Below, in pieces: positions 1 through 7,534 of a stretch of DNA of 23,078 bases. The notes under the pieces are model-generated. The model saw only the letters and a program-made list of their open reading frames with translations. It did not search any database and was not told where the DNA came from. The stretch is from JBMNKL01 sp050261495 (GTDB lineage: Bacteria > Bacillota > Clostridia > Acetivibrionales > DTU013), in the NCBI GenBank assembly GCA_050261495.1, contig JBLNDI010000056.1, positions 1 to 23,078 of the forward strand. Reading direction: 5' to 3'. Every line of letters begins with the position of its first letter. Within the stretch, counting starts at the first letter, position 1. Both the position numbers and the translations under genes were made by a program.

Positions 1-569
1 TCGTGCCTTAAACCCATCGCCCCGAAGACAACGGCGAAATTGCCTTCGCTGTCCCCATCAATCCTTGCCTGCTTTACAATCTGCGCCGCAAGCTCGTTGT
101 GGGCAAGGCCGCTTCCCGAGAATATCGGAAGTTTCTGCCCCCTGATCAGCGTTATCAATGCGTCGATCGACGATATTCCGGTCTGGATGTAATTGCGCGG
201 GTACTTGCGCGACACCGGGTTGATCGGGCGCCCGTTGATATTTTGCCTGTAGTCTGGAATAACCTGGTGCATCCCGTCAATCGGTTCGCCTACTCCGTTA
301 AATGTTCTTCCCAGTATCTCCGGGGAAAGAGAAATGGCCATCGGCTCTCCCTTAAAAGAAACAGCGGCGTTTCGCGTTGATATGCCGGCTGTTCCTTCAA
401 ACACCTGCACGATCACGTTTGTATCTTCCATCTTTATAATCTTGCCCGTTCTTGTTTCATCCTCATTAATCCTGATGGAAACCATTTCCCCGTATGTTGC
501 GTCTTTTACACCCGACAAGACGATGAGGGGGCCTTCAACTTTATTTAGTTTCAAGTATTCTTTTCTCAT
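1..569 (-). CDS. ntpB: V/A-type ATPase subunit B (partial, C-terminus beyond window)
   Basis: This is the non-catalytic B subunit of the V1/A1 head, which alternates with A in the cytoplasmic hexamer. About 189 codons are visible; the gene runs off the left edge, so roughly the last 60% is missing. The ATG at 567-569 begins MRKEYLKLNKVEGPLIVLSG, the family-typical N-terminal beta-barrel start, and has GAGGT 10 nt upstream. Further in, ILGRTFNGVGEPIDG, the GRPINPVSR stretch and GQKLPIFSGSGLAHNELAAQ are diagnostic of NtpB; the degenerate P-loop (GSGLAHN) replaces the catalytic GxGKT of subunit A, as expected for B. It starts 25 nt after the subunit A stop codon and is the last visible gene of the operon; subunit D would be expected next, beyond the window. 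Confidence 0.96.
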   Translation of the reverse strand, partial: MRKEYLKLNKVEGPLIVLSGVKDATYGEMVSIRINEDETRTGKIIKMEDTNVIVQVFEGTAGISTRNAAVSFKGEPMAISLSPEILGRTFNGVGEPIDGMHQVIPDYRQNINGRPINPVSRKYPRNYIQTGISSIDALITLIRGQKLPIFSGSGLAHNELAAQIVKQARIDGDSEGNFAVVFGAMGLRH

Positions 570-594
570 AACACAAACTACCTCGAACCAATCC

Positions 595-2367
595 TTACTG
601 TTCGTATTTCCGGCTCAGGCCGTCGTATACTTCGTTTATTCTCCCGCACAAATCATCCAGTTTTGACAGGTCGTCGTTCGACACTTCAAATTTCATTTTT
701 AAAATATCCTGAACGACATCCTGGCTCTTGATGATTGATATAGGGATTCCCATCCTCACGCATTTCATGGCGTTATTATAAAACACGTCGATTACCTTGA
801 GCATTTTATACTGCTTTTCCAATATCGCGTACGTATCATTTTTATTAAGCGCACTCTGCTGCAAAAATCCCTTTTTTATAATCCTGGCGGTTTCCAGGAC
901 CAGGGCTTGGTCATTCGGAAGAACGTCTTCGCCGACCAACTGCACAATCTCGTTGAGTTTTTCCTCCTCCTGCAGCAGCTTCATCATTTTTGACCTCAGT
1001 TCAAGCATATCCGGCGCCACGTTTTCCTCATACCAATCGCCGAGCATCTGCAGGTAACCGCTGTAGCTCGCAAGATAGTTGATTGCCGGGTAATGCCTTG
1101 AATATGCAAGCTTCCTGTCAAGCGCAAGAAACGTGGTGACAAACCTTTTCGTATTTTCGGTGACCGGTTCGGAAAAGTCGCCTCCCGGCGGCGAAACCGC
1201 GCCTATAACCGTAATGGACGCTTCCTGCCCGTTCAGCGTTTCCACGCATCCCGCCCTTTCATAAAATTCCGCAAGCCGTGAGGGCAGATACGCCGGGTAA
1301 CCTTCTTCCGCAGGCATTTCCTCAAGGCGGCCGGAAATTTCCCTCAGGGCCTCCGCCCATCTCGACGTGGAGTCGGCCATGACGGCCACGTCGTAGCCCA
1401 TATCCCTGTAATATTCAGCCATCGTGATGCCCGTGTATATTGAAGCCTCACGTGCGGCAACAGGCATATTCGATGTGTTTGCTATCAATATGGTTCTTTC
1501 CATCAGCGGCCTGTTGGTCCTCGGGTCTATCAGCTTCGGGAACTCTTCAAGCACGTCGGTCATTTCATTGCCGCGCTCGCCGCACCCGATATAAATTATA
1601 ATATCCGCGTCGCTCCATTTCGCCAATTGGTGCTGCGTAACCGTCTTGCCTGTTCCGAAGCCCCCGGGCAGCCCGACCGTGCCGCCTTTTGCCACCGGGA
1701 AAAACGTATCGATAACCCTCTGCCCTGTAACAAGAGGCTTGTAAATAGGGATTCTTCTTAAAAACGGCCTTGGCTGCCTGACAGGCCACCTCGATGAAAG
1801 CGTCAGCGATGTTTCCCGCCCGTCCGGCTTTTCCAGCACGACTACCGTATCATTCAAGGCATACTGACCGTCCGGCATGGCCTTTACCACCCTGCCGCCG
1901 GAGCGCAAGGGCACAAGCAGCTTGTGCAATATGCTCGGGGTTTCCTGCACGGTGGCGTAAACCATCCCTGCCTTCAGCACATCCCCGGGTTTGACGGTTA
2001 TGCGGACATCCCAGAGCTTCTTTTCGTCCAATGATAAAAGTCCGATCCCTTCCGGAATGAAATCCCCCGACATTTTCCTGATAGCTTCAAGCGGCCTTTG
2101 AATGCCGTCGAAGATGTTCCCGAGCAGACCCGGGCCAAGCGTCACGGTGAGCGGGCTGCCGGTATAATGTATGGCTTCGCCTGCTTTCAGCCCTTCCGTC
2201 TCCTCATATACCTGGACCGTGGCTATATCCCCCTCAACAGACACCACTTCGCCTATAAGCTTGCGCTCCCCTACCGTAACCATTTCATTGACCTTGAAAG
2301 ACGCCATTCCGGAGCCTTTAACCACTGGACCGTTTATTACCCTGACTGTTCCTTCAATCTTTTCCAT
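595..2367 (-). CDS. ntpA: V/A-type ATPase catalytic subunit A
   Basis: Catalytic nucleotide-binding subunit of the V1/A1 head, 590 aa, full length for the family (about 580-600). The N-terminus MEKIEGTVRVINGPVV is typical. The bulge region unique to A-type catalytic subunits precedes the Walker A motif GGFGTGKT at residues 235-242. This is followed by the GCGERGNEMTDVLEEFP segment containing the catalytic glutamate, and by STSRWAEALREISGRLEEMP, the conserved beta-region. The ATG at 2367 was chosen because it gives the family N-terminus and has GGTGA 5 nt upstream; an in-frame GTG at 2376 would add only three residues. The start overlaps the end of the subunit E gene by 14 nt, suggesting translational coupling. 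It could act as ATP synthase or as an ion-pumping ATPase; the sequence does not decide. Confidence 0.97.
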   Translation of the reverse strand: MEKIEGTVRVINGPVVKGSGMASFKVNEMVTVGERKLIGEVVSVEGDIATVQVYEETEGLKAGEAIHYTGSPLTVTLGPGLLGNIFDGIQRPLEAIRKMSGDFIPEGIGLLSLDEKKLWDVRITVKPGDVLKAGMVYATVQETPSILHKLLVPLRSGGRVVKAMPDGQYALNDTVVVLEKPDGRETSLTLSSRWPVRQPRPFLRRIPIYKPLVTGQRVIDTFFPVAKGGTVGLPGGFGTGKTVTQHQLAKWSDADIIIYIGCGERGNEMTDVLEEFPKLIDPRTNRPLMERTILIANTSNMPVAAREASIYTGITMAEYYRDMGYDVAVMADSTSRWAEALREISGRLEEMPAEEGYPAYLPSRLAEFYERAGCVETLNGQEASITVIGAVSPPGGDFSEPVTENTKRFVTTFLALDRKLAYSRHYPAINYLASYSGYLQMLGDWYEENVAPDMLELRSKMMKLLQEEEKLNEIVQLVGEDVLPNDQALVLETARIIKKGFLQQSALNKNDTYAILEKQYKMLKVIDVFYNNAMKCVRMGIPISIIKSQDVVQDILKMKFEVSNDDLSKLDDLCGRINEVYDGLSRKYEQ

Positions 2368-2992
2368 CAGGTTCACCCGCTTCTATCGCCCTGAACAGCT
2401 TTTGCATCATTAAAGGCCTGCTGTCCTCAAGGAGCGTTCTTATTGAAAAATCATACTTGACGCCCTTGCTCCTGTCTATCGCAATAAATCCGCCTATCAT
2501 GCCGCTGTCGGCAATTTCAAAAGTTATTTCTTGTCTCTCGGCTTTTTGAAGCTCATTTTTCAAAAGCTCCGAGTATTTACCGCAATCCCTTCCGGTCATG
2601 CAAACGCTCAGGTTTCCGGCGGAATCCTCGGCCAATTTAAGCTTGCCGGCAAGGGAAACAAGGTAATCCGCATATTTTTCCGACTCCGTAAATTTTTTGA
2701 TTTCACCGGTGAGATGATCAAACATGGCGGCAAAGAGTTTTTCTCTCATGGCCATGTATTCTTTTTTCATATCTATCCTCATCCGGCTGATGAGAGCCGC
2801 CCTTTCGGCCTCCGCCTTCTTGTGCGCCCTGTTCATTATGTCTTCGGCCTCACGGTCCGCCGCTTCTTTTTCTTTTCGAATTTTTTCCTCGTATTCCTTC
2901 CTTAGCTTATCCATTTCACCGGCCAGTTTCTGGTTGGCAAAACGGTGCAGCAGGTTAGAAAACATTGATAATTTTTGTTCTATTGTTACCAT
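2354..2992 (-). CDS. ntpE: V/A-type ATPase subunit E (peripheral stalk)
   Basis: Peripheral stalk subunit, 212 aa, which pairs with the H/G-like coiled-coil subunit to hold the head static against the membrane I subunit. The N-terminal 90 residues are a charged, heptad-like coiled coil rich in E, K, R and A (for example EEKIRKEKEAADREAEDIMN), followed by a mixed alpha/beta C-terminal domain that docks on the head. This is the family architecture. The ATG at 2992 has GAGGTGA 5 nt upstream; the open frame continues 17 codons further upstream into subunit F, but those codons have no good site and do not look like the family. It lies 10 nt downstream of the F stop and overlaps subunit A by 14 nt. 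Confidence 0.92.
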   Translation of the reverse strand: MVTIEQKLSMFSNLLHRFANQKLAGEMDKLRKEYEEKIRKEKEAADREAEDIMNRAHKKAEAERAALISRMRIDMKKEYMAMREKLFAAMFDHLTGEIKKFTESEKYADYLVSLAGKLKLAEDSAGNLSVCMTGRDCGKYSELLKNELQKAERQEITFEIADSGMIGGFIAIDRSKGVKYDFSIRTLLEDSRPLMMQKLFRAIEAGEPDGKD

Positions 2993-3002
2993 AAAAATCA
3001 CC

Positions 3003-3311
3003 TCAAATGCGGATACCCACCGAATCCCGGATATACTTGGCAATCATGTCCTGGGACTTGGTGCCGCCATGTCTGTCCGGAATTTCCACCAGCAGCGGCC
3101 TGGCTCTCTTTAGTTTTATCTCCATGATCTCTTCCCTCACCTGGTCGGCGGCCTTTTCCGTAAATATGATTATACCTACGGAATTGTTTTTCATGGCGGA
3201 TTTCAGAGCCTGGAGCACCTCGCTGCGGCCATGGGCTATGACGCCGTCGATCCCGGCAAGTTTCATTCCAACCAGGGTATCCCTGTTGTCACTAATCAGG
3301 AAAGACTTCAT
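3003..3311 (-). CDS. ntpG: V/A-type ATPase subunit F (central stalk)
   Basis: Small central-stalk subunit of 102 aa (family about 100-110), a Rossmann-like fold that binds subunit D and regulates coupling. The N-terminus MKSFLISDNRDTLVGMKLAG fits the usual pattern of a strand, then DxxTxxGfrLaGi. GIIIFTEKAADQVREEI and the PLLVEIPDRHG stretch match the conserved IIlite and PlivEIP segments of F subunits. The ATG at 3311 has AAGGTGA 5 nt upstream; an in-frame TTG-type start six codons further upstream is less likely. It begins 10 nt after the K subunit stop. In Enterococcus hirae nomenclature this is NtpG; many annotations call it AtpF or subunit F. Confidence 0.9.
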   Translation of the reverse strand: MKSFLISDNRDTLVGMKLAGIDGVIAHGRSEVLQALKSAMKNNSVGIIIFTEKAADQVREEIMEIKLKRARPLLVEIPDRHGGTKSQDMIAKYIRDSVGIRI

Positions 3312-3321
3312 ACGGATCACC

Positions 3322-3777
3322 TTATACAAACAGGATAAGTATAGATATAATCATCCCGTATATTGCTATCCCCTCGGCCATTCCTACATATATGAGAGTT
3401 TTGCCCAGTATGGACGAATCTTCCGTCACGGCGCCGATTGCCGACGAACCTACAGAACCGACCGCCATCCCCGTGCCTATTGTGGCAAGGCCTGTGCTGA
3501 TAGCCGCCGCCAGGTATTTAAACCCGTCACCGAGCGAAAGGCCGGATATGGTACCTGCCGCTGCGCCGGCCGCCGTCGCCTCTCCTGCCGCATAAGCAGG
3601 AACCCTCATGACGGCCATTACAACAAGAGCGACCACCACGGCGCCGAAAGCCGAAACAGAAACCAGTACCGCTTTCTTCACGCTGCCCTTCCTGTTTTTC
3701 CTTATAGCCGTCCGTCCATACAAGACGGTTCCCGCCGCAATTATCACCGCGAGCGCCAATAACAATATGAATTGCAT
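3322..3777 (-). CDS. ntpK: V/A-type ATPase subunit K (membrane rotor c-subunit)
   Basis: Proteolipid subunit of the membrane rotor, 151 aa. Four hydrophobic segments are visible at about 3-20, 36-57, 86-110 and 127-150. The second half (from about 86) is a standard c-subunit hairpin with glycine-rich helices and the ion-carrying glutamate E135 in GMAEGIAIYG. The first half is not a matching hairpin: its helices are separated by a very basic loop (RKNRKG at 26-31), lack a carboxylate, and end in VPAYAAGE, which resembles a signal-peptidase site. From memory, this two-part layout recurs in clostridial K subunits. The ATG at 3777 is preferred (AAGGA about 10 nt upstream) over a GTG at 3786. A 98-nt spacer separates it from subunit I, the longest gap inside the operon. 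Confidence 0.92.
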   Translation of the reverse strand: MQFILLLALAVIIAAGTVLYGRTAIRKNRKGSVKKAVLVSVSAFGAVVVALVVMAVMRVPAYAAGEATAAGAAAGTISGLSLGDGFKYLAAAISTGLATIGTGMAVGSVGSSAIGAVTEDSSILGKTLIYVGMAEGIAIYGMIISILILFV

Positions 3778-3875
3778 ATTATTCACTATCCTTTCATTTT
3801 CTGTCTATTCATTCATTTATCATTCATTGTATATACCAATGAACACATTCTGCTCCATCAGCTTAACGCGCCAGG

Positions 3876-5855
3876 TTAATCCCCCAGCCTTGCAGGCTTG
3901 AAAACCACCCCGCCGCCATGGAAATACTTTCCGAACATTTCGTAATATTGCAGCCGCAATCCCTGGATAAACACGACAAGCCCTTCCAGCGACAATATCA
4001 CCACGTTGCCCAGCAGCAGCATGAAGATTTTCAGCACAATGCCCGGCATCAGTTCCGACATGACGAGGAACGCCAGGAACAGTCCGGCATGGTTTAACGC
4101 GAAGGCCCCGACACGTATGAACGAAATTATATTGCTGAGGGTCGACAATATGGTTTCAACGCCCTCAAATATGCTTTCCGTCAGGTAAGAACCAAGTTTT
4201 CCGTGAATCAGCGGCCTGTTGCCAAGCACAAAATTCGCCAGCGGCTTTTTCATTATCATTGCCGCCAGGCTCAAAAACGCGGCGGACAACGGCACGGCGG
4301 CCGGCGCCTTCAGGACTCCGGTCGCCAAGACTGCGGACAGCACCAGGCTCATCATGAAAATATACCCGGCAATACCGTTTTTCCCAAAAATTCCTTCCTC
4401 AATATCCCTGTTCCTGATAGCGTTGACTATCCCGAAAATATAAGACACCGTCAGAGCCGCCACGCCAAACGCAACGCCTGCTATCAGTATGGAAGGTATA
4501 TTCCGGGGGTCCAGCGGCCTTCCTATTAAACTCGGAAGCCAAGGCAGTTCCATTTTTTCAAGCCCGAAAAAGCTTCCGTAGATGAAACCAAAAACAATTG
4601 AGCTTCCGCCAAGCCTTACCAACAGCTGGCCGATGGTCCGCATTTTCTTGGAAATGGCAAGCCCCGCCAGAAGGTAAACCAGCCCTTGGCCGATATCCCC
4701 GAACATAACACCGAACATGAGGAAAAATGTTATCGCCACAAATGGAGTTGGATCAATCTCTCCATAGGCGGGAAGGCCATAAAGCCTTACAACCTTTTCA
4801 AACGGCCGGAATACCCTGTTGTTCTTTAATTGGGTGGGTGGCATCAAGCGTCTTGCCAATTCATCCGGCTTTTTTTTTTCAATAATCAATTTTTTGAGCA
4901 GCGGGCCAAGCACATCTTCAATATCTTTCATGTCTCCGCTCATCACCCACGCGTTAATTACAAATGTGTTGCCTTCCAGTTCAATCTTATGCTCCAATTC
5001 AAGTATCTTTTCCTCGAGCTTCAACGTCGTATGGATCTTGTTCAGCAACCCGGCGAATTCGGCCCTTTTTTCGTCTATTTCCCTTGTCAAACCGCTAATT
5101 TCACCTTTAAGCGCCTTTATCCTTTTCTTTGCCTGCTCCGTCATCTGGCCGACGGTTCCGCGCAGTCCCTCCGGAATATCCAGCCTTGCCCAGTTCAAAG
5201 CCTTGAGCAGTTTTTTGATCTCTTCCCTGAATTGCCTGGGAAAAATCATTATATAAATATCCTCGCTTGAATCCTGTATCGTTCCGATATTTAAAGCAAC
5301 GGCGCTGATGTTCTCATAGTTTCTCCGGAGCCGCATCCTGTTCTCCCTTGACAGCGCGCCTAACTCGTAATCGAAATAATTCAACGCCGCCACGGTGTCA
5401 AAGTTGAGATCCTTGTAAATAATGCAGTCCAACATCCCGCTAAACTGTTCATATCGCTCCGCCTCTTTTCTCTTGCGGTCAATTTCCTCTATAATCGGCC
5501 CGGCAAATTCGAACAGCCTGTCAAGGTCATCCTTGGCATCCTTTATACTGTATGGCACGCCGTCAATACTATTCCTTTCCATCCTGGGCTTAATTCCAAG
5601 CCCATCGCACAGGCGTTCGAGCAACTGCTCCATTTCGCCGCATTGCGCTTCGTCGACCTCAATATCAATATTCACTTGCGGCTGCAGTTCATCCATCATC
5701 GCTTCGTATTCGTGTATGATAAAGCTGTTGTCATATACATCGCTGCTGTCAAAGTCAAAATGCAGCTTTTCGCTAAGCACGAGCTTCTTTAAAACATCGT
5801 GCATGTCTTCGATTGAACCGACTATTTTAACGAACTCCATTTTCTGGATTGCCAT
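3876..5855 (-). CDS. ntpI: V/A-type ATPase subunit I (membrane stator, a-subunit)
   Basis: Membrane stator subunit, 659 aa, forming the half-channels against the K ring. Residues 1-360 are a cytoplasmic, partly coiled-coil arm (strong heptads at about 240-295) that binds the peripheral stalks. From about 370 onward there are seven or eight membrane helices, beginning PFVAITFFLMFGVMFGDIGQ. The channel arginine is R581 in SFIRVGAFALNHAGL, and the conserved LEGLVVFIQGLRLQYYEMF closes the protein at 623-641. The ATG at 5855 gives the family start MAIQKMEFVKIVG; upstream in-frame GTG codons exist but lie inside subunit C. The start overlaps the C-subunit gene by 29 nt. Confidence 0.95.
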   Translation of the reverse strand: MAIQKMEFVKIVGSIEDMHDVLKKLVLSEKLHFDFDSSDVYDNSFIIHEYEAMMDELQPQVNIDIEVDEAQCGEMEQLLERLCDGLGIKPRMERNSIDGVPYSIKDAKDDLDRLFEFAGPIIEEIDRKRKEAERYEQFSGMLDCIIYKDLNFDTVAALNYFDYELGALSRENRMRLRRNYENISAVALNIGTIQDSSEDIYIMIFPRQFREEIKKLLKALNWARLDIPEGLRGTVGQMTEQAKKRIKALKGEISGLTREIDEKRAEFAGLLNKIHTTLKLEEKILELEHKIELEGNTFVINAWVMSGDMKDIEDVLGPLLKKLIIEKKKPDELARRLMPPTQLKNNRVFRPFEKVVRLYGLPAYGEIDPTPFVAITFFLMFGVMFGDIGQGLVYLLAGLAISKKMRTIGQLLVRLGGSSIVFGFIYGSFFGLEKMELPWLPSLIGRPLDPRNIPSILIAGVAFGVAALTVSYIFGIVNAIRNRDIEEGIFGKNGIAGYIFMMSLVLSAVLATGVLKAPAAVPLSAAFLSLAAMIMKKPLANFVLGNRPLIHGKLGSYLTESIFEGVETILSTLSNIISFIRVGAFALNHAGLFLAFLVMSELMPGIVLKIFMLLLGNVVILSLEGLVVFIQGLRLQYYEMFGKYFHGGGVVFKPARLGD

Positions 5856-6909
5856 TTCTCGCACCGCCACCTTCCACTTGCGTGTGAATCAGGTATTCCT
5901 TCAAATCATCTTTAGGCAGCCTGTACCTTACGCCTTCCGTAATGGTTGTGAATTCCCTTATTGCACACCCCAACATATAGAAAAAAGATAATACGAATCC
6001 TATATTCCCACGAAACTTGTTTTTTTTCAAATACTCAAACATATAATTTTCAATATTTTTTTCTATTATAAAGCCGTTATCCGAAGTAAATATATCAAAT
6101 TTTAAATATTGCGCGGACAATTGCTTTATTTCTTCGACAGACTTGGTGTAGCACAGCTTTTTCAACCTGCCGGATCCGAGCTTCACGCCTCCGGGGAGAC
6201 AATATATCAGCATTTGCTCCGGTGAAACCTCATAATATTTTTTGGCCCTATATATCCATTGCACATTTAAGAAATCAATCTTTGAACCGATAATTTCCCT
6301 GGCGGCCTTATTGTCTGCTTCATCCAGCTTTTCGGCTTTCTTCAGAAAAGTTCCGTAATACAGCTGGTACAGCTTCATCTCGATATGAAATTCCCTCTTG
6401 GCAACGTCGTAGTCAGTCACTGTTTTCAGGACATTATAATACGGCGTCCCCCTGAGACTCTCGACAAACTGCGGTATGGTCCTGGATGCGGCCAGTTTTT
6501 CGTAAGGAAGCCCGGACATTTTTTCGGAATGAACCAGGTAATCGCCCAATTCCTCCGGTTCCTCACCCTTCGCTATGCGCCTAAGTATAAGTACAAGATC
6601 GTGTATTTCGGATTCCATTAGGTAGACGCTTGCAAATTCCTTGTACGGCCCCGACAGGTAGTGAAGAATATCCTCAACCTCACGCACCTTGTACCGCTGC
6701 AATATCATCTCGAGCTTATCCCGATGAAGATACTGCAGGCGCGCCTCGTCAACCAGCCGTCCCAGGCCGTACTTATCCTTCAAATATTCCGCTACCTGTT
6801 CGACGGTATTGCATTCCATCAGCTTTTCAAGTTTTGCTTTATCAAAAATACGGCTGTTTTTTGCCAATATCTTTGTACTTACCGCTCCGTACGGCATGTA
6901 AGGGTTCAC
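5827..6909 (-). CDS. ntpC: V/A-type ATPase subunit C/d (rotor-stator adaptor)
   Basis: AC39/subunit d homologue that caps the K ring and links the central stalk to the membrane rotor; it is soluble and has no membrane segment. From the chosen start it has 360 aa, within the family range. The MPYGAVSTKILAKNSRIFDK stretch corresponds to the Y-x-x-x-R/K-x-x-x-x-x-x-x-L start of AC39 proteins, followed by mostly helical three-lobe repeats. The start is uncertain: a GTG at 6909 with AAGGT 7 nt upstream fits the family best and leaves a 52-nt gap after the H gene. The frame stays open to an ATG at 6984 that would overlap the H gene by 23 nt and add 25 poorly conserved residues. Its position before subunit I, rather than between E and F, differs from the Enterococcus order. 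Confidence 0.9.
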   Translation of the reverse strand: MNPYMPYGAVSTKILAKNSRIFDKAKLEKLMECNTVEQVAEYLKDKYGLGRLVDEARLQYLHRDKLEMILQRYKVREVEDILHYLSGPYKEFASVYLMESEIHDLVLILRRIAKGEEPEELGDYLVHSEKMSGLPYEKLAASRTIPQFVESLRGTPYYNVLKTVTDYDVAKREFHIEMKLYQLYYGTFLKKAEKLDEADNKAAREIIGSKIDFLNVQWIYRAKKYYEVSPEQMLIYCLPGGVKLGSGRLKKLCYTKSVEEIKQLSAQYLKFDIFTSDNGFIIEKNIENYMFEYLKKNKFRGNIGFVLSFFYMLGCAIREFTTITEGVRYRLPKDDLKEYLIHTQVEGGGARNGNPENGVR

Positions 6910-6961
6910 GTCCAAGACCTTCTTCCATGGATAAAATAATGCAGCCTGCCTTTTGACAAGC

Positions 6962-7273
6962 TTATTGGTTAAAGAGCATGTCAAAAATACTCTTGATTAT
7001 TTGTTTCTCCATTTTCTTAAAATTCTTTTCAAGCTGCTCCGTTTTATTTTTCAGTTCCGCTTCCTTTGCCTGGAGTTCCTCGCGCGTTTTGGCGATAATC
7101 TGCTCATAAAGGCTGTCCGCTTCGCTTCTTGCTCGCTTGAGCTTTTGTTCGCGGTATTTTCGCAGCACATTTTCATATTGCTTTCTTTTATTATTTAATA
7201 TCTCCTCGTTTTTCCGCTCATTTTCAAACGCCACGGCGTCGATAGCGGCAATCTGCTCTATAACATTTTTCAA
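6962..7273 (-). CDS. V/A-type ATPase subunit H/G-like peripheral stalk protein
   Basis: First gene of the ATPase operon, 103 aa. Almost the whole protein is a predicted long coiled coil: charged heptads from about residue 10 to 90, rich in K, E, R, Q and N, with essentially no proline or glycine. This is the form of the archaeal AhaH / bacterial G-like peripheral stalk subunit that pairs with subunit E. Sequence conservation in this family is low, so the assignment rests on shape, size and operon position. Start is a TTG at 7273 (TTG AAA AAT GTT) with GGAGG 8 nt upstream; no ATG fits. The ribosome binding site lies inside the last of three 15-nt repeats in the leader. Confidence 0.82.
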   Translation of the reverse strand: MKNVIEQIAAIDAVAFENERKNEEILNNKRKQYENVLRKYREQKLKRARSEADSLYEQIIAKTREELQAKEAELKNKTEQLEKNFKKMEKQIIKSIFDMLFNQ

Positions 7274-7281
7274 AACTTATC

Positions 7282-7326
7282 CCTCCCGGTTTTGCTCCGC
7301 CCGGTTTTATACTGCCCGGTTTTATA
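7282..7326 (-). repeat. Three tandem 15-nt repeats in the ATPase operon leader
   Basis: Read on the minus strand, three contiguous 15-nt units follow each other: TATAAAACCGGGCAG, TATAAAACCGGGCGG and AGCAAAACCGGGAGG. The invariant core is AAAACCGGG. The last unit supplies the GGGAGG that acts as the ribosome binding site of the TTG-started first gene. Seen directly in the sequence; function is unknown. Confidence 0.85.
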
Positions 7327-7404
7327 TATCTCCCTCTAAACACCCGCGTATTCGTGTTTTTTTGATTTTAACAAAACATTCCTTTGGCCAAACATGCTCC
7401 AAAT

Positions 7405-7428
7405 AAAAAGACTCCCTCACCGGAAGCC
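7405..7428 (-). terminator. Terminator-like (attenuator?) hairpin in the ATPase leader
   Basis: In the transcript (minus strand) GGCUUCC pairs with GGGAGUC around a 5-nt loop, GGUGA; the 7-bp stem includes two G-U pairs and is followed immediately by UUUUU and AUUU. It lies between the operon promoter at 7478-7506 and the first gene at 7273, so it could end part of the transcripts early. No competing antiterminator was identified with confidence. The modest stem stability keeps this tentative. Confidence 0.4.
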
Positions 7429-7477
7429 TTGCCGATTACTCCTTTACCCTGTACTCCTTTGTCAGGTTAATGTTCAT

Positions 7478-7506
7478 ATATTAATACAATATAAGTATTA
7501 AGTCAA
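7478..7506 (-). promoter_or_regulatory. Sigma-A-type promoter of the ATPase operon
   Basis: Minus strand: -35 TTGACT (7501-7506), 17-bp AT-rich spacer, -10 TAATAT (7478-7483). Transcription would start near 7471, giving a leader of about 200 nt before the TTG start at 7273. This is the only strong promoter pattern in the gap between galE and the ATPase genes. Confidence 0.75.
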
Positions 7507-7508
7507 TA

Positions 7509-7528
7509 CCCCGAAAACATTTTTGGGG
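7509..7528 (-). terminator. Possible terminator hairpin after galE
   Basis: Minus strand: CCCCAAAA and TTTTCGGGG can fold with one bulged C and a 3-nt loop, 6 nt beyond the galE stop codon. No T-run follows, because the ATPase promoter -35 box comes directly next, so it is weak as an intrinsic terminator on this strand. It may instead be structural or regulatory for the adjoining promoter. Confidence 0.35.
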
Positions 7529-7534
7529 ATTAAA

